From contig OX638329.1 of assembly GCA_951812755.1 (NCBI GenBank), forward strand, positions 4,224,522 to 4,288,521: a stretch of 64,000 nucleotides of DNA, in the 5' to 3' direction. The position numbers and the translations under genes were made by a program. The notes beneath the pieces are model-generated. The model saw only the letters and a list, made by a program, of their open reading frames with translations, was not told the DNA's origin and did not search any database. This DNA is from an uncultured Latescibacterota bacterium. GTDB taxonomy: Bacteria; Latescibacterota; UBA2968. Shown in pieces: positions 18,847-28,637 of the stretch (position 1 is the stretch's first letter; every line of letters begins with the position of its first letter).

Positions 18847-19566
18847 ATGGGCTTAATTACAGATGAGCAGAAGAAGCAGTTTCGCGAAGCAGGGTATTTG
18901 TTGGCGTCGGGTTTGATTCCTGAGGATGTAGCTCGCAAGGGTGAAAACGCGATGTGGGCGGCTTTAGAAATGAACCGTGACGATCCCGAAACCTGGAACC
19001 GTGTGTCAGCGCATGCGATTAGTCAACGGCATCGCGCATTGCCGGAAAATCGAAGATTGGGCGCGCCGGATATCTTAGCGTGTTATACGGATGATATTTT
19101 GGCCGCACTTTCTGAACTGACGGGTGTGAATCGCGAGGAGATCTACGCGCCGAAGGATATCCTGACGCAGAACACGTTTCCGACGGAAGGTCAATGGAGC
19201 CACCAGAGACCTCATTTCGATGGCGGAACCAACCGGGAGAAGTTTAATGTGACGTTTCCGATTCCAATCAGTGTGCATTCAATTTTGTATTTGAGTGATA
19301 CAGTATCGCATGGGGGTTGCACGTTTGGATGGCCGGATTCACATAACAAGATGCGGGGTCTTGCAGAGAGCAATCCAGAGAAGTATCCCTATCTGTGGGA
19401 CGTGAATTCGGATATGCATAAGGTGGATATTGGCGAAGGTGTGGAATTGCTGGCAAAGCGTGGAGACATTCTGTTTTACCAGAACTTTTTTGTACACGCG
19501 GGAAGCAAGAACGTGAATGATTATCCACGGCTTGCCTGTCGCAATACGTGGCGGTGGGATGTGTAA
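18847..19566 (+). CDS. Phytanoyl-CoA dioxygenase (PhyH) family protein
   Basis: 239 aa Fe(II)/2-oxoglutarate-dependent oxygenase. It shows the facial triad: 'QRPHFDGG' (His-x-Asp) and a distal His in 'LFYQNFFVHAGSKN', plus the 2-oxoglutarate-binding Arg in 'YPRLACRNTW'. GGGAG lies 6 bases before the ATG. It is followed by a sulfatase after 36 bp. Substrates of bacterial PhyH proteins are diverse. It is the first of six PhyH-like genes in the window. Confidence 0.88.
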   Translation: MGLITDEQKKQFREAGYLLASGLIPEDVARKGENAMWAALEMNRDDPETWNRVSAHAISQRHRALPENRRLGAPDILACYTDDILAALSELTGVNREEIYAPKDILTQNTFPTEGQWSHQRPHFDGGTNREKFNVTFPIPISVHSILYLSDTVSHGGCTFGWPDSHNKMRGLAESNPEKYPYLWDVNSDMHKVDIGEGVELLAKRGDILFYQNFFVHAGSKNVNDYPRLACRNTWRWDV

Positions 19567-19602
19567 TCAGGATCCATAACAACAGAAAAGGAGCGTAACA
19601 AT

Positions 19603-20949
19603 ATGGATCGACGCGCAGCCTTAAAAACGTTGGGAATAGGAGTATCTGGAATGATAGCAAACCCATTTGTATGGGCCGAAGATGCCAAACGACCAAACAT
19701 TGTGGTGATTTTGTCAGATGACCAGGGCTTTGGAGATGTGAGTTACCAGAAACATCCCGCAGAAGTCTATACACCACATACCGACGCACTGGCCAACGCG
19801 GGCATTCGAATGACAAATGGATATGCCAGTGCCTTTGTATGTGCGCCCACCAGGGCGGGTTTGATGACCGGTCGATACCAACAGCGCTTTGGTTTTTATA
19901 CAGCCAGTGACTCACGCGCCGGTATGCCGGTTGACGAAATTACACTTGCAGATCTACTCAAAAAAGCGGGGTACAGGACAGGTATATTTGGAAAATGGCA
20001 TTTGGGTTTGACGCCTGAATATCATCCGAACAACCGTGGATTTGATGAATTTTACGGATTTTTAGGGCACGGGGCGCACGACTATTTTGATTTGAATTAC
20101 AAAGAGGACAACGCCCATAATGCGATATATCGAAATAAAGAGATTATCAATGATACCGGTTACTTGACCGATAATCTGGCTCGAGAGGCTGTTGGCTTCA
20201 TTGAACGAAACAAAAACGATCCATTCTTTCTTTATCTTCCTTTTAATGCTGTACATGCGCCGCTGCAAGCGCCCGAAGAGGATATCAAACAATTTAATAC
20301 AGGAGATTCCAAGCGCGATATTTTGATGGGCATGCTCAAAAGAATGGATATCGCTGTTGGCGATGTGGTGGCAGCACTCAAGACCAATGGCGTGTGGGAA
20401 AATACACTCATCTTTTATTTTTCAGATAATGGTGGTGCAAGGGCCACAAATGCAAACAATATGCCCCTGCGCGATTACAAGCAGAGTGTCTATGAGGGTG
20501 GGCTGCGCGTGCCGTTTCTCGTGTCCTGGCCAGGGCATTTGGAAGCAGGTGGTGTGTGTGATGAACCGGTTATTTGTATGGATATTTTGCCGACTGTCTG
20601 TGCAGCTGTTGGCATCCCATTGCCCGAAGACCGTATCTACGATGGCAAAAATATGTTGCCAGTCTTGCAAGGTAAAACAGAAGAGGCATTGCACGATGCG
20701 TTGTATTGGGATGGCGATTCGGGAACCTGGGCGATTCGAGAAGGGAAATGGAAGCTGACATTTAGCAGGTCTAAGAAGCTGGAATTGTACGATCTGGATG
20801 CAGATATAGGTGAGAAAAATGATTTGGCAAACCAGCAACCGGAAATTGTTCAGCGACTACAAAAAAAATTCAAGGCATGGAGAAGCCAGATGGCGCCAAG
20901 GATTAGAAGACCTCGGAGAAATAGAAACAGACCTGCGCAACAGAATTGA
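19603..20949 (+). CDS. Sulfatase (formylglycine-dependent, exported)
   Basis: 448 aa. The N-terminus 'MDRRAALKTLGIGVSG...WA' looks like a twin-arginine signal with cleavage near 'VWA|EDAK'. The sulfatase core follows: 'NIVVILSDDQGFGDV' (metal-binding Asp pair), 'CAPTRAGLMTGR' (Cys80, to be converted to formylglycine) and 'TGIFGKWHLG' (the usual 'GKWHLG' block). 'FYFSDNGGA' supplies the later metal ligands. AAAGGAG precedes the ATG. It presumably removes sulfate esters from glycans in the periplasm. No formylglycine-generating enzyme is in the window. The last ~20 residues are Arg-rich and unlike the family. Confidence 0.92.
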   Translation: MDRRAALKTLGIGVSGMIANPFVWAEDAKRPNIVVILSDDQGFGDVSYQKHPAEVYTPHTDALANAGIRMTNGYASAFVCAPTRAGLMTGRYQQRFGFYTASDSRAGMPVDEITLADLLKKAGYRTGIFGKWHLGLTPEYHPNNRGFDEFYGFLGHGAHDYFDLNYKEDNAHNAIYRNKEIINDTGYLTDNLAREAVGFIERNKNDPFFLYLPFNAVHAPLQAPEEDIKQFNTGDSKRDILMGMLKRMDIAVGDVVAALKTNGVWENTLIFYFSDNGGARATNANNMPLRDYKQSVYEGGLRVPFLVSWPGHLEAGGVCDEPVICMDILPTVCAAVGIPLPEDRIYDGKNMLPVLQGKTEEALHDALYWDGDSGTWAIREGKWKLTFSRSKKLELYDLDADIGEKNDLANQQPEIVQRLQKKFKAWRSQMAPRIRRPRRNRNRPAQQN

Positions 20950-22184
20950 TGAAGGCAGAACCATCGTCGTTCAAAAACAGCAAAGAGACAATGCACAAAC
21001 ACATCGAAAAGACAAAGCTAGATAAGAAATTACAGGCGGTATTTGGGCCTCATGCTTACAGCGAAGGACCGTTGGCCACAAGCGGAACAGGTCGGCGGTA
21101 TGTGGGTGTAAAACTCTCTACTCCTCTCAATTCAGATCAAGTTGAATTCCTGGTGGATTCGCTCAGTCATTTCCAGATTCTCTGCATTTCGGGTCAGAAT
21201 TTCGAGTCGTTTTCGCTTGCTCATTTTGAACGCTTTGCGAATCATTGGGGAGCACCTATTCCACATCCCAGCAATGTCAGACGACGTGGAGAGAACGTCG
21301 AGTGGAAACCCTTTAAAGACCGGAATGTGTCTGCCGTAAACGCGACTTTCCCTGACCAACTGCAATGCCTGCCACACACGTCACCAACGGTATTTGTAGC
21401 ATCCAATATGAGCGGTCCGAGAAAGGAAGGTGAGCCGGTGAGCGTGAGTCCTGGCGGTGACTGGCATGTAGATATCGAGTGTGAACGACTCCCCATCTAC
21501 GTGTCTATGTTTCTCGTCCATAAGGTTCCTGAGTCACGCGACGCACCGGGTGGAACGTGGATCGAAGCGCCGAACGACATTGAGAAATTTGGATCTCTAC
21601 AGGAAAATCCAGATGAGGAACTCAGGCGCTTGCGCAGTCAGCTTCCACTGGATGGCGGAACGGCTTATGCCGATACGGAAGCCGCGTTTGCTGCACTTCC
21701 GGAGTCAGAACAGGAAGTGCTTGAGCGCACCCGAGTGCATAGGCGGCTCAACTGGAAGGACGAAGGATGGCTTGCGCCTCTCGTTCGCACAAATCCGCAA
21801 TCAGGTCTGAAGTCTCTGCACAGTCCCATTTGGAATTCCAGACCTGCCATAAAACCGCCTGTCCTTGTAGAAGGAATGAACGCTGGTGAGTCCAGAGCTT
21901 TTTTGGATCGGCTTGAAAAGCATGTACTCCAACCCCGATTTCGGTATGACCACACACATACGCCGGGTGACGTAACCATCTGGGATAATTACATGATCCT
22001 GCACAATTCACCGCCGATCAAGACGAACATCCATTCCATCGACGATGCGCGACTCCTTTACCGAATAAGCTGTAAAGGAGAACCCGCATTGACTCTTCCC
22101 AGAAATGACGTACAGGAATGGCTTGACCAGCATATCAATGGGGGGTATGTCACCCCGAAGGAAATCATCCGCGTGGATAAATAG
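20949..22184 (+). CDS. TauD/TfdA-family Fe(II)/2-oxoglutarate dioxygenase
   Basis: 411 aa. The start overlaps the sulfatase stop by one base (TGATG); a TTG at 20946 or the ATG at about 20991 are alternatives. The motif 'DWHVDIECE' gives His-x-Asp, and 'VTIWDNYMILHNS' gives the distal His in the TauD-type 'WDNr...H' context, with 'DARLLYRISC' for the 2-oxoglutarate Arg. The protein is longer than TauD (about 280 aa), with extra N-terminal residues and an insert between the triad halves. Next to a sulfatase, a sulfonate or sulfate-ester substrate is conceivable but not shown. Confidence 0.82.
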   Translation: MKAEPSSFKNSKETMHKHIEKTKLDKKLQAVFGPHAYSEGPLATSGTGRRYVGVKLSTPLNSDQVEFLVDSLSHFQILCISGQNFESFSLAHFERFANHWGAPIPHPSNVRRRGENVEWKPFKDRNVSAVNATFPDQLQCLPHTSPTVFVASNMSGPRKEGEPVSVSPGGDWHVDIECERLPIYVSMFLVHKVPESRDAPGGTWIEAPNDIEKFGSLQENPDEELRRLRSQLPLDGGTAYADTEAAFAALPESEQEVLERTRVHRRLNWKDEGWLAPLVRTNPQSGLKSLHSPIWNSRPAIKPPVLVEGMNAGESRAFLDRLEKHVLQPRFRYDHTHTPGDVTIWDNYMILHNSPPIKTNIHSIDDARLLYRISCKGEPALTLPRNDVQEWLDQHINGGYVTPKEIIRVDK

Positions 22185-22391
22185 ATAGGAACTTTCACGC
22201 CCACAGGCAGAGCCCTTCGGACGGAGCGTTTGAAAGGGGCGCATACTATGTCTATGTAAGCCCCGCTTCCTGAAAACCGCGATCCCCTGCAATTAAGCCG
22301 ACAATCGACTTGGTGGCGAGAGTTTGATACTCTCTTGATCTATTTTGAATAGTTCTGTAGGGAGAAGCCGTCTATAAACCGGGATAAATTC

Positions 22392-24212
22392 ATGATGTCA
22401 GCATATCAAAAGCGCAGGAAGGCGTATCTCGATTGGCGTGTGGCTCAGAAATTTGATAAACCACCAATCGGTTTGCACCCCAAAAAAGGCACGACGTTTT
22501 CCAGAGAATACGCAAGGGAAACGAGTGCCTATGCGTTTTTGATGCTGTCTTACAAGCAAAACATTGATCTTGCCAATGAGTTGATTCGTGAACTGTGCAC
22601 GTATTTTTTGGAGCAACCTGATCAACTGCACGAACCCCACAGCTTTTATTGGGCAACAGAGTTTTATCTGAAGATCTATTATGCTACTGATGATGAAATG
22701 GATCTTTTAGCGCCTGAAACAGAAGACCTCTTACTTGAGATGATGTGGCAATATGTGACCGAATGGTCGAAGATCGAACGACTGAAAATCAGTTTGAATC
22801 ACCATACGCTCTGGTACTGGTTGAGCGAAAATCACTGGTTTCAGGAGATCTGTACTGCGTGGGCTTTTGCTGAAATTTTGAGTAAAAAATCGGCGTATCA
22901 AGATTGCGTTTTGAAGGATGGTTTTTCTCTTAATGAACACACTGAATTGCTTCGCCTTTATTTGCTTGCGTACTTGAAAGAAAAAGGGAGTAAAGGTTTT
23001 CTGGTAGAGATGGCCTCGGGTTCTTATGGACCCAGGATGTTGATGATGTTTCTCACGGTCTATGAATATGCAGAAGATTCAAAGCTGAAGACCTTGGCGA
23101 AGAACATCATTGATCTGTGGTGGGCAACATGGGCAGAAGAACAAATCAATGGTGAACGGGGTGGAGGGAAAGTGCGGCAAAGAAGCCTGAAGGGATTAAT
23201 GCCCAATGAGCAAATCGGGCATCTGGCTCATATGTATCTGGGCATGGGGTCATCAGAATTCAAAAATTGTCCCACAATGTTGATTTTTCCATTGTATTGT
23301 AGCTATACCATTCCGGATTTGATTGCAAATATTGCAACGAGCAAAAAGAAAGATCCTTACGAAATTGTTCAACGCAGGCTTGCGAGACGAGATTCGAGTA
23401 AGCCTTTTGAACCGTTTATGAATATATACGACTATGAGCAGGGACAGTGCCTGAGGTACTCTTACTGCACTTCAGATTTTATCCTGGGGACTGTGATGCG
23501 ACCACCTGAATCTGTTGACACCTGGATTTTGGGAAGCGCGCAGTCGTGGCATCATGGATTGTTGATAAAAAATGGTGCTGTGAACGAACGTATTGTGCCT
23601 ATCTGTGTGCAGAACAAAGATACGTTGGGAGAGCAGTGGTCTGTGCAATCGAAGGGGACTTTGATCTGTCAGAAATTGCGAGATGCCAGAAATGCAAAAG
23701 AGATGGCGGTTTTTGTGTCTGAAGGATTGGTGAGTCATGCAGAGCAAGAAGGGAATTTTCTGTTTGTTTGGGCAGGGGAAGTTTACTGTAGCATCTGTTT
23801 TGTTGGGACTGAATACGCTGAGAAAATGCCAAAAATACAAAAGAAAGTTGATGGACAGTGGTATGTCAGTTCTGATGCGTTTGCGCCAGTGATTTTAGAA
23901 GTGACTCCAGCAGAACAGTTTGTATCCTTCGAGGGTTTTAGAGAAGAGGTGAGAAGGCGAAAAATTGTGTATCACGATCAGGTTTTGCAGTACACGAGTA
24001 TCTCTGGCGATGATTTTGTGTTTGACGCTAGTCAAGAGGCGGTGCCAATAATCAATGGGGCGTCGGTCAATTACCATCCGGAAAAATTGTTTGACAGTCC
24101 GTTTGTACAATCTGTGTGGGATAGCGGGATGGTTCATATCCGGGATGGAGATGAGGGTTTGAATCTGGTGTTTGATGTAGAACAGAATCGGTTAAGGCCT
24201 AAGTTATTATAA
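22392..24212 (+). CDS. Large helical protein, toroid-like; function unknown
   Basis: 606 aa with no signal peptide. The first ~320 residues are paired helices with many aromatics: 'FYWATEFYLKIYYATDDEMDLL', 'LNHHTLWYWLSENHWFQEICTAWAFAE', 'LLRLYLLAYLKEKGSKGFLVEMASGSYGPRM'. The rest is beta-rich. The order, with alpha/alpha toroid then beta-sandwich, resembles the heparinase-like gene at 12154 and related lyases, but no catalytic motif is certain. A 207-bp gap separates it from the TauD-like gene; I see nothing in that gap beyond short imperfect repeats. GGGAG at 22361-22365 is too far for the ATG. Confidence 0.65.
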   Translation: MMSAYQKRRKAYLDWRVAQKFDKPPIGLHPKKGTTFSREYARETSAYAFLMLSYKQNIDLANELIRELCTYFLEQPDQLHEPHSFYWATEFYLKIYYATDDEMDLLAPETEDLLLEMMWQYVTEWSKIERLKISLNHHTLWYWLSENHWFQEICTAWAFAEILSKKSAYQDCVLKDGFSLNEHTELLRLYLLAYLKEKGSKGFLVEMASGSYGPRMLMMFLTVYEYAEDSKLKTLAKNIIDLWWATWAEEQINGERGGGKVRQRSLKGLMPNEQIGHLAHMYLGMGSSEFKNCPTMLIFPLYCSYTIPDLIANIATSKKKDPYEIVQRRLARRDSSKPFEPFMNIYDYEQGQCLRYSYCTSDFILGTVMRPPESVDTWILGSAQSWHHGLLIKNGAVNERIVPICVQNKDTLGEQWSVQSKGTLICQKLRDARNAKEMAVFVSEGLVSHAEQEGNFLFVWAGEVYCSICFVGTEYAEKMPKIQKKVDGQWYVSSDAFAPVILEVTPAEQFVSFEGFREEVRRRKIVYHDQVLQYTSISGDDFVFDASQEAVPIINGASVNYHPEKLFDSPFVQSVWDSGMVHIRDGDEGLNLVFDVEQNRLRPKLL

Positions 24213-24245
24213 GTTCTGCGGAGGCCCGCTCTATACCGTCCAGAT

Positions 24246-24279
24246 CGCCGACTTCACGGAGTTTCTCGCGAAGTCGGCG
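24246..24279. repeat. Inverted repeat between genes
   Basis: CGCCGACTTC (24246-24255) and GAAGTCGGCG (24270-24279) form a perfect 10-bp stem with a 14-base loop. It has no T-run, so it may be an operator, a decayed terminator or a cruciform. Confidence 0.55.
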
Positions 24280-24380
24280 GTGAAGCCACAGACTCGCGGG
24301 GTGCAACTCAGACCGTTCCAACAGATTGTCCGTCATCCAGGGCGATCAAGAATTTTGGAGAACAGGAGAAATGCAATACA

Positions 24381-25619
24381 ATGAGAATAATTACATTGCC
24401 GATTATTTTTACAGTAATGCTGAGGACTTTGAGCGTGCAAGCTGATTACCACACTGAGGAATCAAAAATACTCGCACTGGCTGAGCTGACAAATGCGCCG
24501 GTTGTCCGCAATGAAAAGGAGCAAATCGTCAGTATTGGTGCTGGTGAATTGAAAGCGATCTACTTTGATGCGCTTATGTACGAGGAAAAACCAACCCGCG
24601 TCTATGCATGGATCGGTATCCCTGAGGAAGCATCGTCGAGCCACAAGGTCCCGGGAATCGTGTTAATCCATGGCGGTGGCGGAACCGCCTTTAAGGAGTG
24701 GGTTGAAAAGTGGAATGCCCGCGGATACGCGGCAATCAGTATCGCAGTGGAAGGGCAGATAGATGAAAGGGAGCCGAGAAAACCCGGCGACAATAGGCGC
24801 AACAGATGGAAAAAACATCCCTGGCCGGGACCCTCTCGCACAGGTATTTACGGCGACTCCGACAAACCGATTGAAGAACAGTGGATGTATCACGCCGTCG
24901 CCGATGCAATCCTGGCGAATTCGCTACTGCGTTCCCTGTCGCAGGTAGATAGTACGAAAGTCGGCCTGATGGGTATCTCCTGGGGAGGCATCATTGCAAG
25001 CACTCTTATCGGTATCGACAGCCGCTTTGCTTTTGCCATTCCTACGTACGGATGCGGGAACCTATCCCAGGCGGCCAACCAATACGGCAGGGCGCTTGGA
25101 AATAATGATCTTTACAAGGAGGTCTGGGATCCTATTCTACGCTTAAAAAAAGTGGAGACCCCGACCCTGTGGCTCTCCTGGCCGGGAGACCAGCACTTTC
25201 CATTGGACAAGCAGGCCTCCTGCTATCGCACTGTATCTGGGCCCTACATGGTATGTCTGATTCCCGGCATGAGACACGGACACCAAGCCGGCATGAAACC
25301 TCCGGATAGCTATGCCTTCGCAGACAGCGTTGTCAAAGAGGGCAAACCCTGGGCCAGGCAAATTTCCTCCAGGACTGAGAGCGGACAGTTCACAGTGATT
25401 TTTGAATCATCAAGGCCCTTGGATGAAGCCCTTCTGATATCAACTGCTGATACCGGGATAACCGGCAAAAGGAAGTGGGTCGAATCACCTGCAAAGCTGG
25501 AGAAAAGAGCTGATCAGTGGGTGGTAACCGCCACACAGCCCGAGGGCACAACTGCCTGCTTTATTAATGTGAAGTCGGGTGGTTTAACGCTCACCTCAGA
25601 CTATACAAAAATAGAATAA
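24381..25619 (+). CDS. Secreted alpha/beta hydrolase (dienelactone-hydrolase/acetyl-xylan-esterase-like)
   Basis: 412 aa. A signal peptide is seen ('MRIITLPIIFTVMLRTLSVQA', cleavage near residue 21). The hydrolase core contains the oxyanion region 'IVLIHGGGGTAFKEWV', the nucleophile elbow 'GLMGISWGG' (Ser), an acid in 'LWLSWPGDQHFPLD' and the His in 'IPGMRHGHQAG'. A C-terminal beta-rich segment (about 320-412) extends the family core. It probably de-esterifies glycans outside the cytoplasm. GGAG lies before the start at a long spacing. Confidence 0.85.
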   Translation: MRIITLPIIFTVMLRTLSVQADYHTEESKILALAELTNAPVVRNEKEQIVSIGAGELKAIYFDALMYEEKPTRVYAWIGIPEEASSSHKVPGIVLIHGGGGTAFKEWVEKWNARGYAAISIAVEGQIDEREPRKPGDNRRNRWKKHPWPGPSRTGIYGDSDKPIEEQWMYHAVADAILANSLLRSLSQVDSTKVGLMGISWGGIIASTLIGIDSRFAFAIPTYGCGNLSQAANQYGRALGNNDLYKEVWDPILRLKKVETPTLWLSWPGDQHFPLDKQASCYRTVSGPYMVCLIPGMRHGHQAGMKPPDSYAFADSVVKEGKPWARQISSRTESGQFTVIFESSRPLDEALLISTADTGITGKRKWVESPAKLEKRADQWVVTATQPEGTTACFINVKSGGLTLTSDYTKIE

Positions 25620-25666
25620 ACGACATTTACGAGAAGACAGATTGCCCAACTCACGGAGAATCGAAA

Positions 25667-26494
25667 ATGAGAGATCTATTTTCACTGGAGGGAAAAACCG
25701 CACTGGTGACTGGTGGTTCGACTGGCATCGGAGCGATGATAGCCGAAGGCTTTGTCAATTTTGGGGCGAAGGTTTACATTGTCGCACGCAGAGAAGAGGT
25801 CTTGAAAAAGAAACAGGAGGAACTTGCACAAATCGGCTCCTGCGAGTATATCGCAGCCGATGTAAGTTCAGTCTCCGGAATCGAGGTGCTGGCAAAGGCC
25901 TACGGTGAACGAGAACAGTCGCTCGATATTTTGGTCAACAACGCTGGAATCAGTGATGGTCGCAGGGAGATCGAGGATGTGACGGAGGAAACATGGGACG
26001 CGGTGATGGATCTCAATCTCAAAAGCATCTTTTTTATGACCCAGGCATTTTTGCCATTCCTGCGCGTGGGGGCTTCGCCAGAAACCCCAGGCAATGTGAT
26101 CAATATCGCGTCTATCGACGGCTGTGGTAAACTCAACACAGCTTACAATTATGCCTACGGAGCCAGCAAAGCAGGTGTGATCCATTTAGGCCGACACCTG
26201 GGTGATAGTTTGGCCTGGGAAGGGATTCAAGTCAATACCATCTCCCCTGGTGATTTTCCCAGCGATTTGAATAAGGTGGCTCGGGATCACACAGACGAGA
26301 TGAAGAAGAACATTCCGGGCAAGCGGGTTGGAGAGAAGGAAAATATCGCAGGCATGGCCATCTTTCTCGCTTCGCAAGCAGGCAACTTCAGTGTAGGCTC
26401 CAATCTCGTTGTTGACGGCGGGGAGAGCGTACGAGGCATCCAGCGGGCATTTTTTGCCAGCGTTTGGCCCGATTGGGTTAAACTGGACAGGTAG
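25667..26494 (+). CDS. Short-chain dehydrogenase/reductase (SDR)
   Basis: 275 aa classical SDR. The cofactor motif is 'TGGSTGIG' (residues 15-22), followed by 'NNAGIS' and 'NIASIDG' (catalytic Ser), then the 'YGASK' motif (Tyr164, Lys168). The C-terminus 'SVGSNLVVDGGESV' fits the 3-ketoacyl/sugar-alcohol type. It is likely to oxidise or reduce a sugar or sugar acid in the same pathway as the neighbouring enolase-family and Gfo/Idh genes. It is followed by an NHL-propeller gene after 26 bp. Confidence 0.93.
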   Translation: MRDLFSLEGKTALVTGGSTGIGAMIAEGFVNFGAKVYIVARREEVLKKKQEELAQIGSCEYIAADVSSVSGIEVLAKAYGEREQSLDILVNNAGISDGRREIEDVTEETWDAVMDLNLKSIFFMTQAFLPFLRVGASPETPGNVINIASIDGCGKLNTAYNYAYGASKAGVIHLGRHLGDSLAWEGIQVNTISPGDFPSDLNKVARDHTDEMKKNIPGKRVGEKENIAGMAIFLASQAGNFSVGSNLVVDGGESVRGIQRAFFASVWPDWVKLDR

Positions 26495-26520
26495 TCGGGC
26501 ATATCTGAAAGGAGTACACG

Positions 26521-27366
26521 ATGGCAACTTATCAATACCGCGTTGTTGAAGGGTGGGGCCGAGGTCCTGAAGGGAAAGAGATGGGTGGGGTCGTGCCCGA
26601 TGTGGCAGTTGACTCGCAGGATCGCGTTTATGTCACCCTGCGAGAGCCTGCGGGTATTCTGGTCTATAATTCGGAAGGTCGCTTTCTCGGTGCATGGGGT
26701 GATGATGTGCTCTTAAATCCGCATAATATCTGGATCGACCCGGCGGATCGGATTTATTGTGCGGATGTTGACGATCATACTGTGCGTATCTTCAGCACGG
26801 ATGGAGAAGTGCTTCAGACTCTGGGTATGCCAGGCCAGACAGGTTCACCGGGCGAGCCGTTCAACATGCCAACCAAGGCAATGGCCGCTCCCTCAGGTGA
26901 GATTTTTGTCTCGGACGGATACGGCCAGCACCGGGTGCATCGTTTTTCAGCGAACGGCGAACGGATTCTTTCCTGGGGCGAGGAAGGCACAGGACCCGGC
27001 CAGTTTGCCCTGCCGCACGATTTATGCATTGACCCACGCGACCGTGTGCTTGTAAGCGACCGGACCAACCACCGCATTCAGCTTTTCGATTTTGACGGGA
27101 ACTTTCTGGAGGAGTGGACAGATATCCAATCTCCGAATAACATTCACATCGATGCAGATCAGATTGTCTATATTGCTGAAGCGCCCCATCGCGTCAGCAT
27201 TTTTGATCTGGAAGGTGCTCTGCTGGCACGATGGGGTGAGGAAGGCTCAGATCCCGGGCAGTTTATCGATCCTGCGCACGGCATCTGTGTTGATAGTCGC
27301 GGTGATATTTACGTCACCGAAGTGCCCTACCAACCCAACCGACTGCAAAAATTTACACGGATTTGA
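26521..27366 (+). CDS. NHL-repeat six-bladed beta-propeller protein
   Basis: 281 aa. Repeated NHL blades are visible: 'VAVDSQDRVYVT', 'IWIDPADRIYCADVDDHTVRIFSTDG', 'PSGEIFVSDGYGQHRVHRFSANG', 'LCIDPRDRVLVSDRTNHRIQLFDFDG', 'IHIDADQIVYIAEAPHRVSIFD' and 'ICVDSRGDIYVTEV'. The fold resembles peptidyl-amidoglycolate lyases and lactonase-type propellers. It lacks a signal peptide. AAAGGAG lies 6 bases before the ATG. A lactonase-like or binding role is plausible. Confidence 0.88.
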   Translation: MATYQYRVVEGWGRGPEGKEMGGVVPDVAVDSQDRVYVTLREPAGILVYNSEGRFLGAWGDDVLLNPHNIWIDPADRIYCADVDDHTVRIFSTDGEVLQTLGMPGQTGSPGEPFNMPTKAMAAPSGEIFVSDGYGQHRVHRFSANGERILSWGEEGTGPGQFALPHDLCIDPRDRVLVSDRTNHRIQLFDFDGNFLEEWTDIQSPNNIHIDADQIVYIAEAPHRVSIFDLEGALLARWGEEGSDPGQFIDPAHGICVDSRGDIYVTEVPYQPNRLQKFTRI

Positions 27367-27461
27367 GGAAGAGTTCAGCATTTCTCAAATCTTCGGAGTA
27401 GATATACTGGATGTGAAGCCGACGGTGAAGACAGCAATTAAATGTGAGGGAGACATATGGA

Positions 27462-28631
27462 ATGAAGACCAGAGATCCGATCCCTTTGTTATGGCTGTGC
27501 GGTCCGTGTGGTGTCGGTAAATCCACAGTTGGGTGGCAATTCTTCTCTCAACTGGCACAGGATGGGATCAGAATTGGCTATCTCGACATCGATCAACTTG
27601 GCATGTGTTATCCCGCACCCGTTTCGGACCCAGAGCGTCACCACATAAAAGCGCAAAATCTCGGCGCGATGGTAGCTACCTTCAAAGCAGCGGGCGCCTA
27701 TTGCGTCCTTGTGTCTGGCGTTGTCGATGAGATCCACGGAGTGCGCGACTATGTTGGTCAGATATCGCATACTGATCTCACCTTGTGCCGACTCCGAGCG
27801 GATCGCGACATACTGGCAGAGCGGCTGACCAATCGCAGTCTGGAATCTTACCAGGTGGATGCAATGCTGCGCGAATCAGATACTCTGGATCGCAGCGACT
27901 TCGCTGACGTATGCATCGACACCAGCGGATTGACTGTCTCTGAGGTCATTCAGCTCCTGGATAGGAAGACCGACGGATGGCCCGCTCTCCCCAGGAGGAC
28001 CTGCTTATCCAACAGCCGCGCCTCGACGCGCTTCCCCAGGTTGCCCACCACTCCCGGATCGATCCTATGGCTTTGCGGTACGACTGGTGTTGGAAAGTCA
28101 ACTGTCGGATGGCGAATCTTTGAGGAAGTCAGGCGGGCTGGTATCACAGCCGCTTTTATCGACCTTGAACAGATCAGTTTCTACCGGCCTGTCCCGGACA
28201 ACGATCCCGACAACCACCAGATCAAGGCGCACAACCTCGCTGCTATGTGGCAGACCTTTCACGAGAGCGGCGCGCGATGTCTCATTGTCGTCGGTCCAAT
28301 CAACGACCTCGACGCTATCCAGACCTATACCAAAGCGCTACCAGAAACAAATCTGAGGTTATGTCGGCTTCATGCTGGATCAGAGCAGTTGAGGCATAGA
28401 ATCAGACTGCGAGGTCAAGGCTTCGGCCCAGGGATACCTGGTGACGAGTTAAAAGGAAAGCCTGACACGGCCCTCCAGCAGATCGCTGAAAAGGCGATTG
28501 AGGCCGCAGAATCTCTACAACGCAACGCGATCGGCGACCTGTGCATTGATACTGATAACCGAACCATAGAGGAAATCGCTCAGATGATCCTTATAGAAGT
28601 TGGTCTTGAGCGTTTAATGAGATGGAGATGA
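27462..28631 (+). CDS. Tandem P-loop kinase-like protein (two copies of one domain)
   Basis: 389 aa made of two homologous halves. Half one has 'LWLCGPCGVGKSTVG' (Walker A Lys20), then 'GYLDIDQLGMCYP', 'HHIKAQNLGAMV' and 'FADVCIDTSGLTVSEVIQLL'. Half two has 'LWLCGTTGVGKSTVG' (Lys212), then 'AFIDLEQISFYRP', 'HQIKAHNLAAMW' and 'IGDLCIDTDNRTIEEIAQMI'. Both Walker A motifs are intact. The nearest known folds are adenylylsulfate-kinase/chloramphenicol-phosphotransferase-like small-molecule kinases, where the second motif 'D.(D/E)Q' would bind the substrate. ATG 27462 is chosen after GAGGGAG at 27446-27452; GTG 27444 is an alternative. It sits 6 bp before a PhyH gene. Confidence 0.75.
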   Translation: MKTRDPIPLLWLCGPCGVGKSTVGWQFFSQLAQDGIRIGYLDIDQLGMCYPAPVSDPERHHIKAQNLGAMVATFKAAGAYCVLVSGVVDEIHGVRDYVGQISHTDLTLCRLRADRDILAERLTNRSLESYQVDAMLRESDTLDRSDFADVCIDTSGLTVSEVIQLLDRKTDGWPALPRRTCLSNSRASTRFPRLPTTPGSILWLCGTTGVGKSTVGWRIFEEVRRAGITAAFIDLEQISFYRPVPDNDPDNHQIKAHNLAAMWQTFHESGARCLIVVGPINDLDAIQTYTKALPETNLRLCRLHAGSEQLRHRIRLRGQGFGPGIPGDELKGKPDTALQQIAEKAIEAAESLQRNAIGDLCIDTDNRTIEEIAQMILIEVGLERLMRWR

Positions 28632-28637
28632 GTAGCC

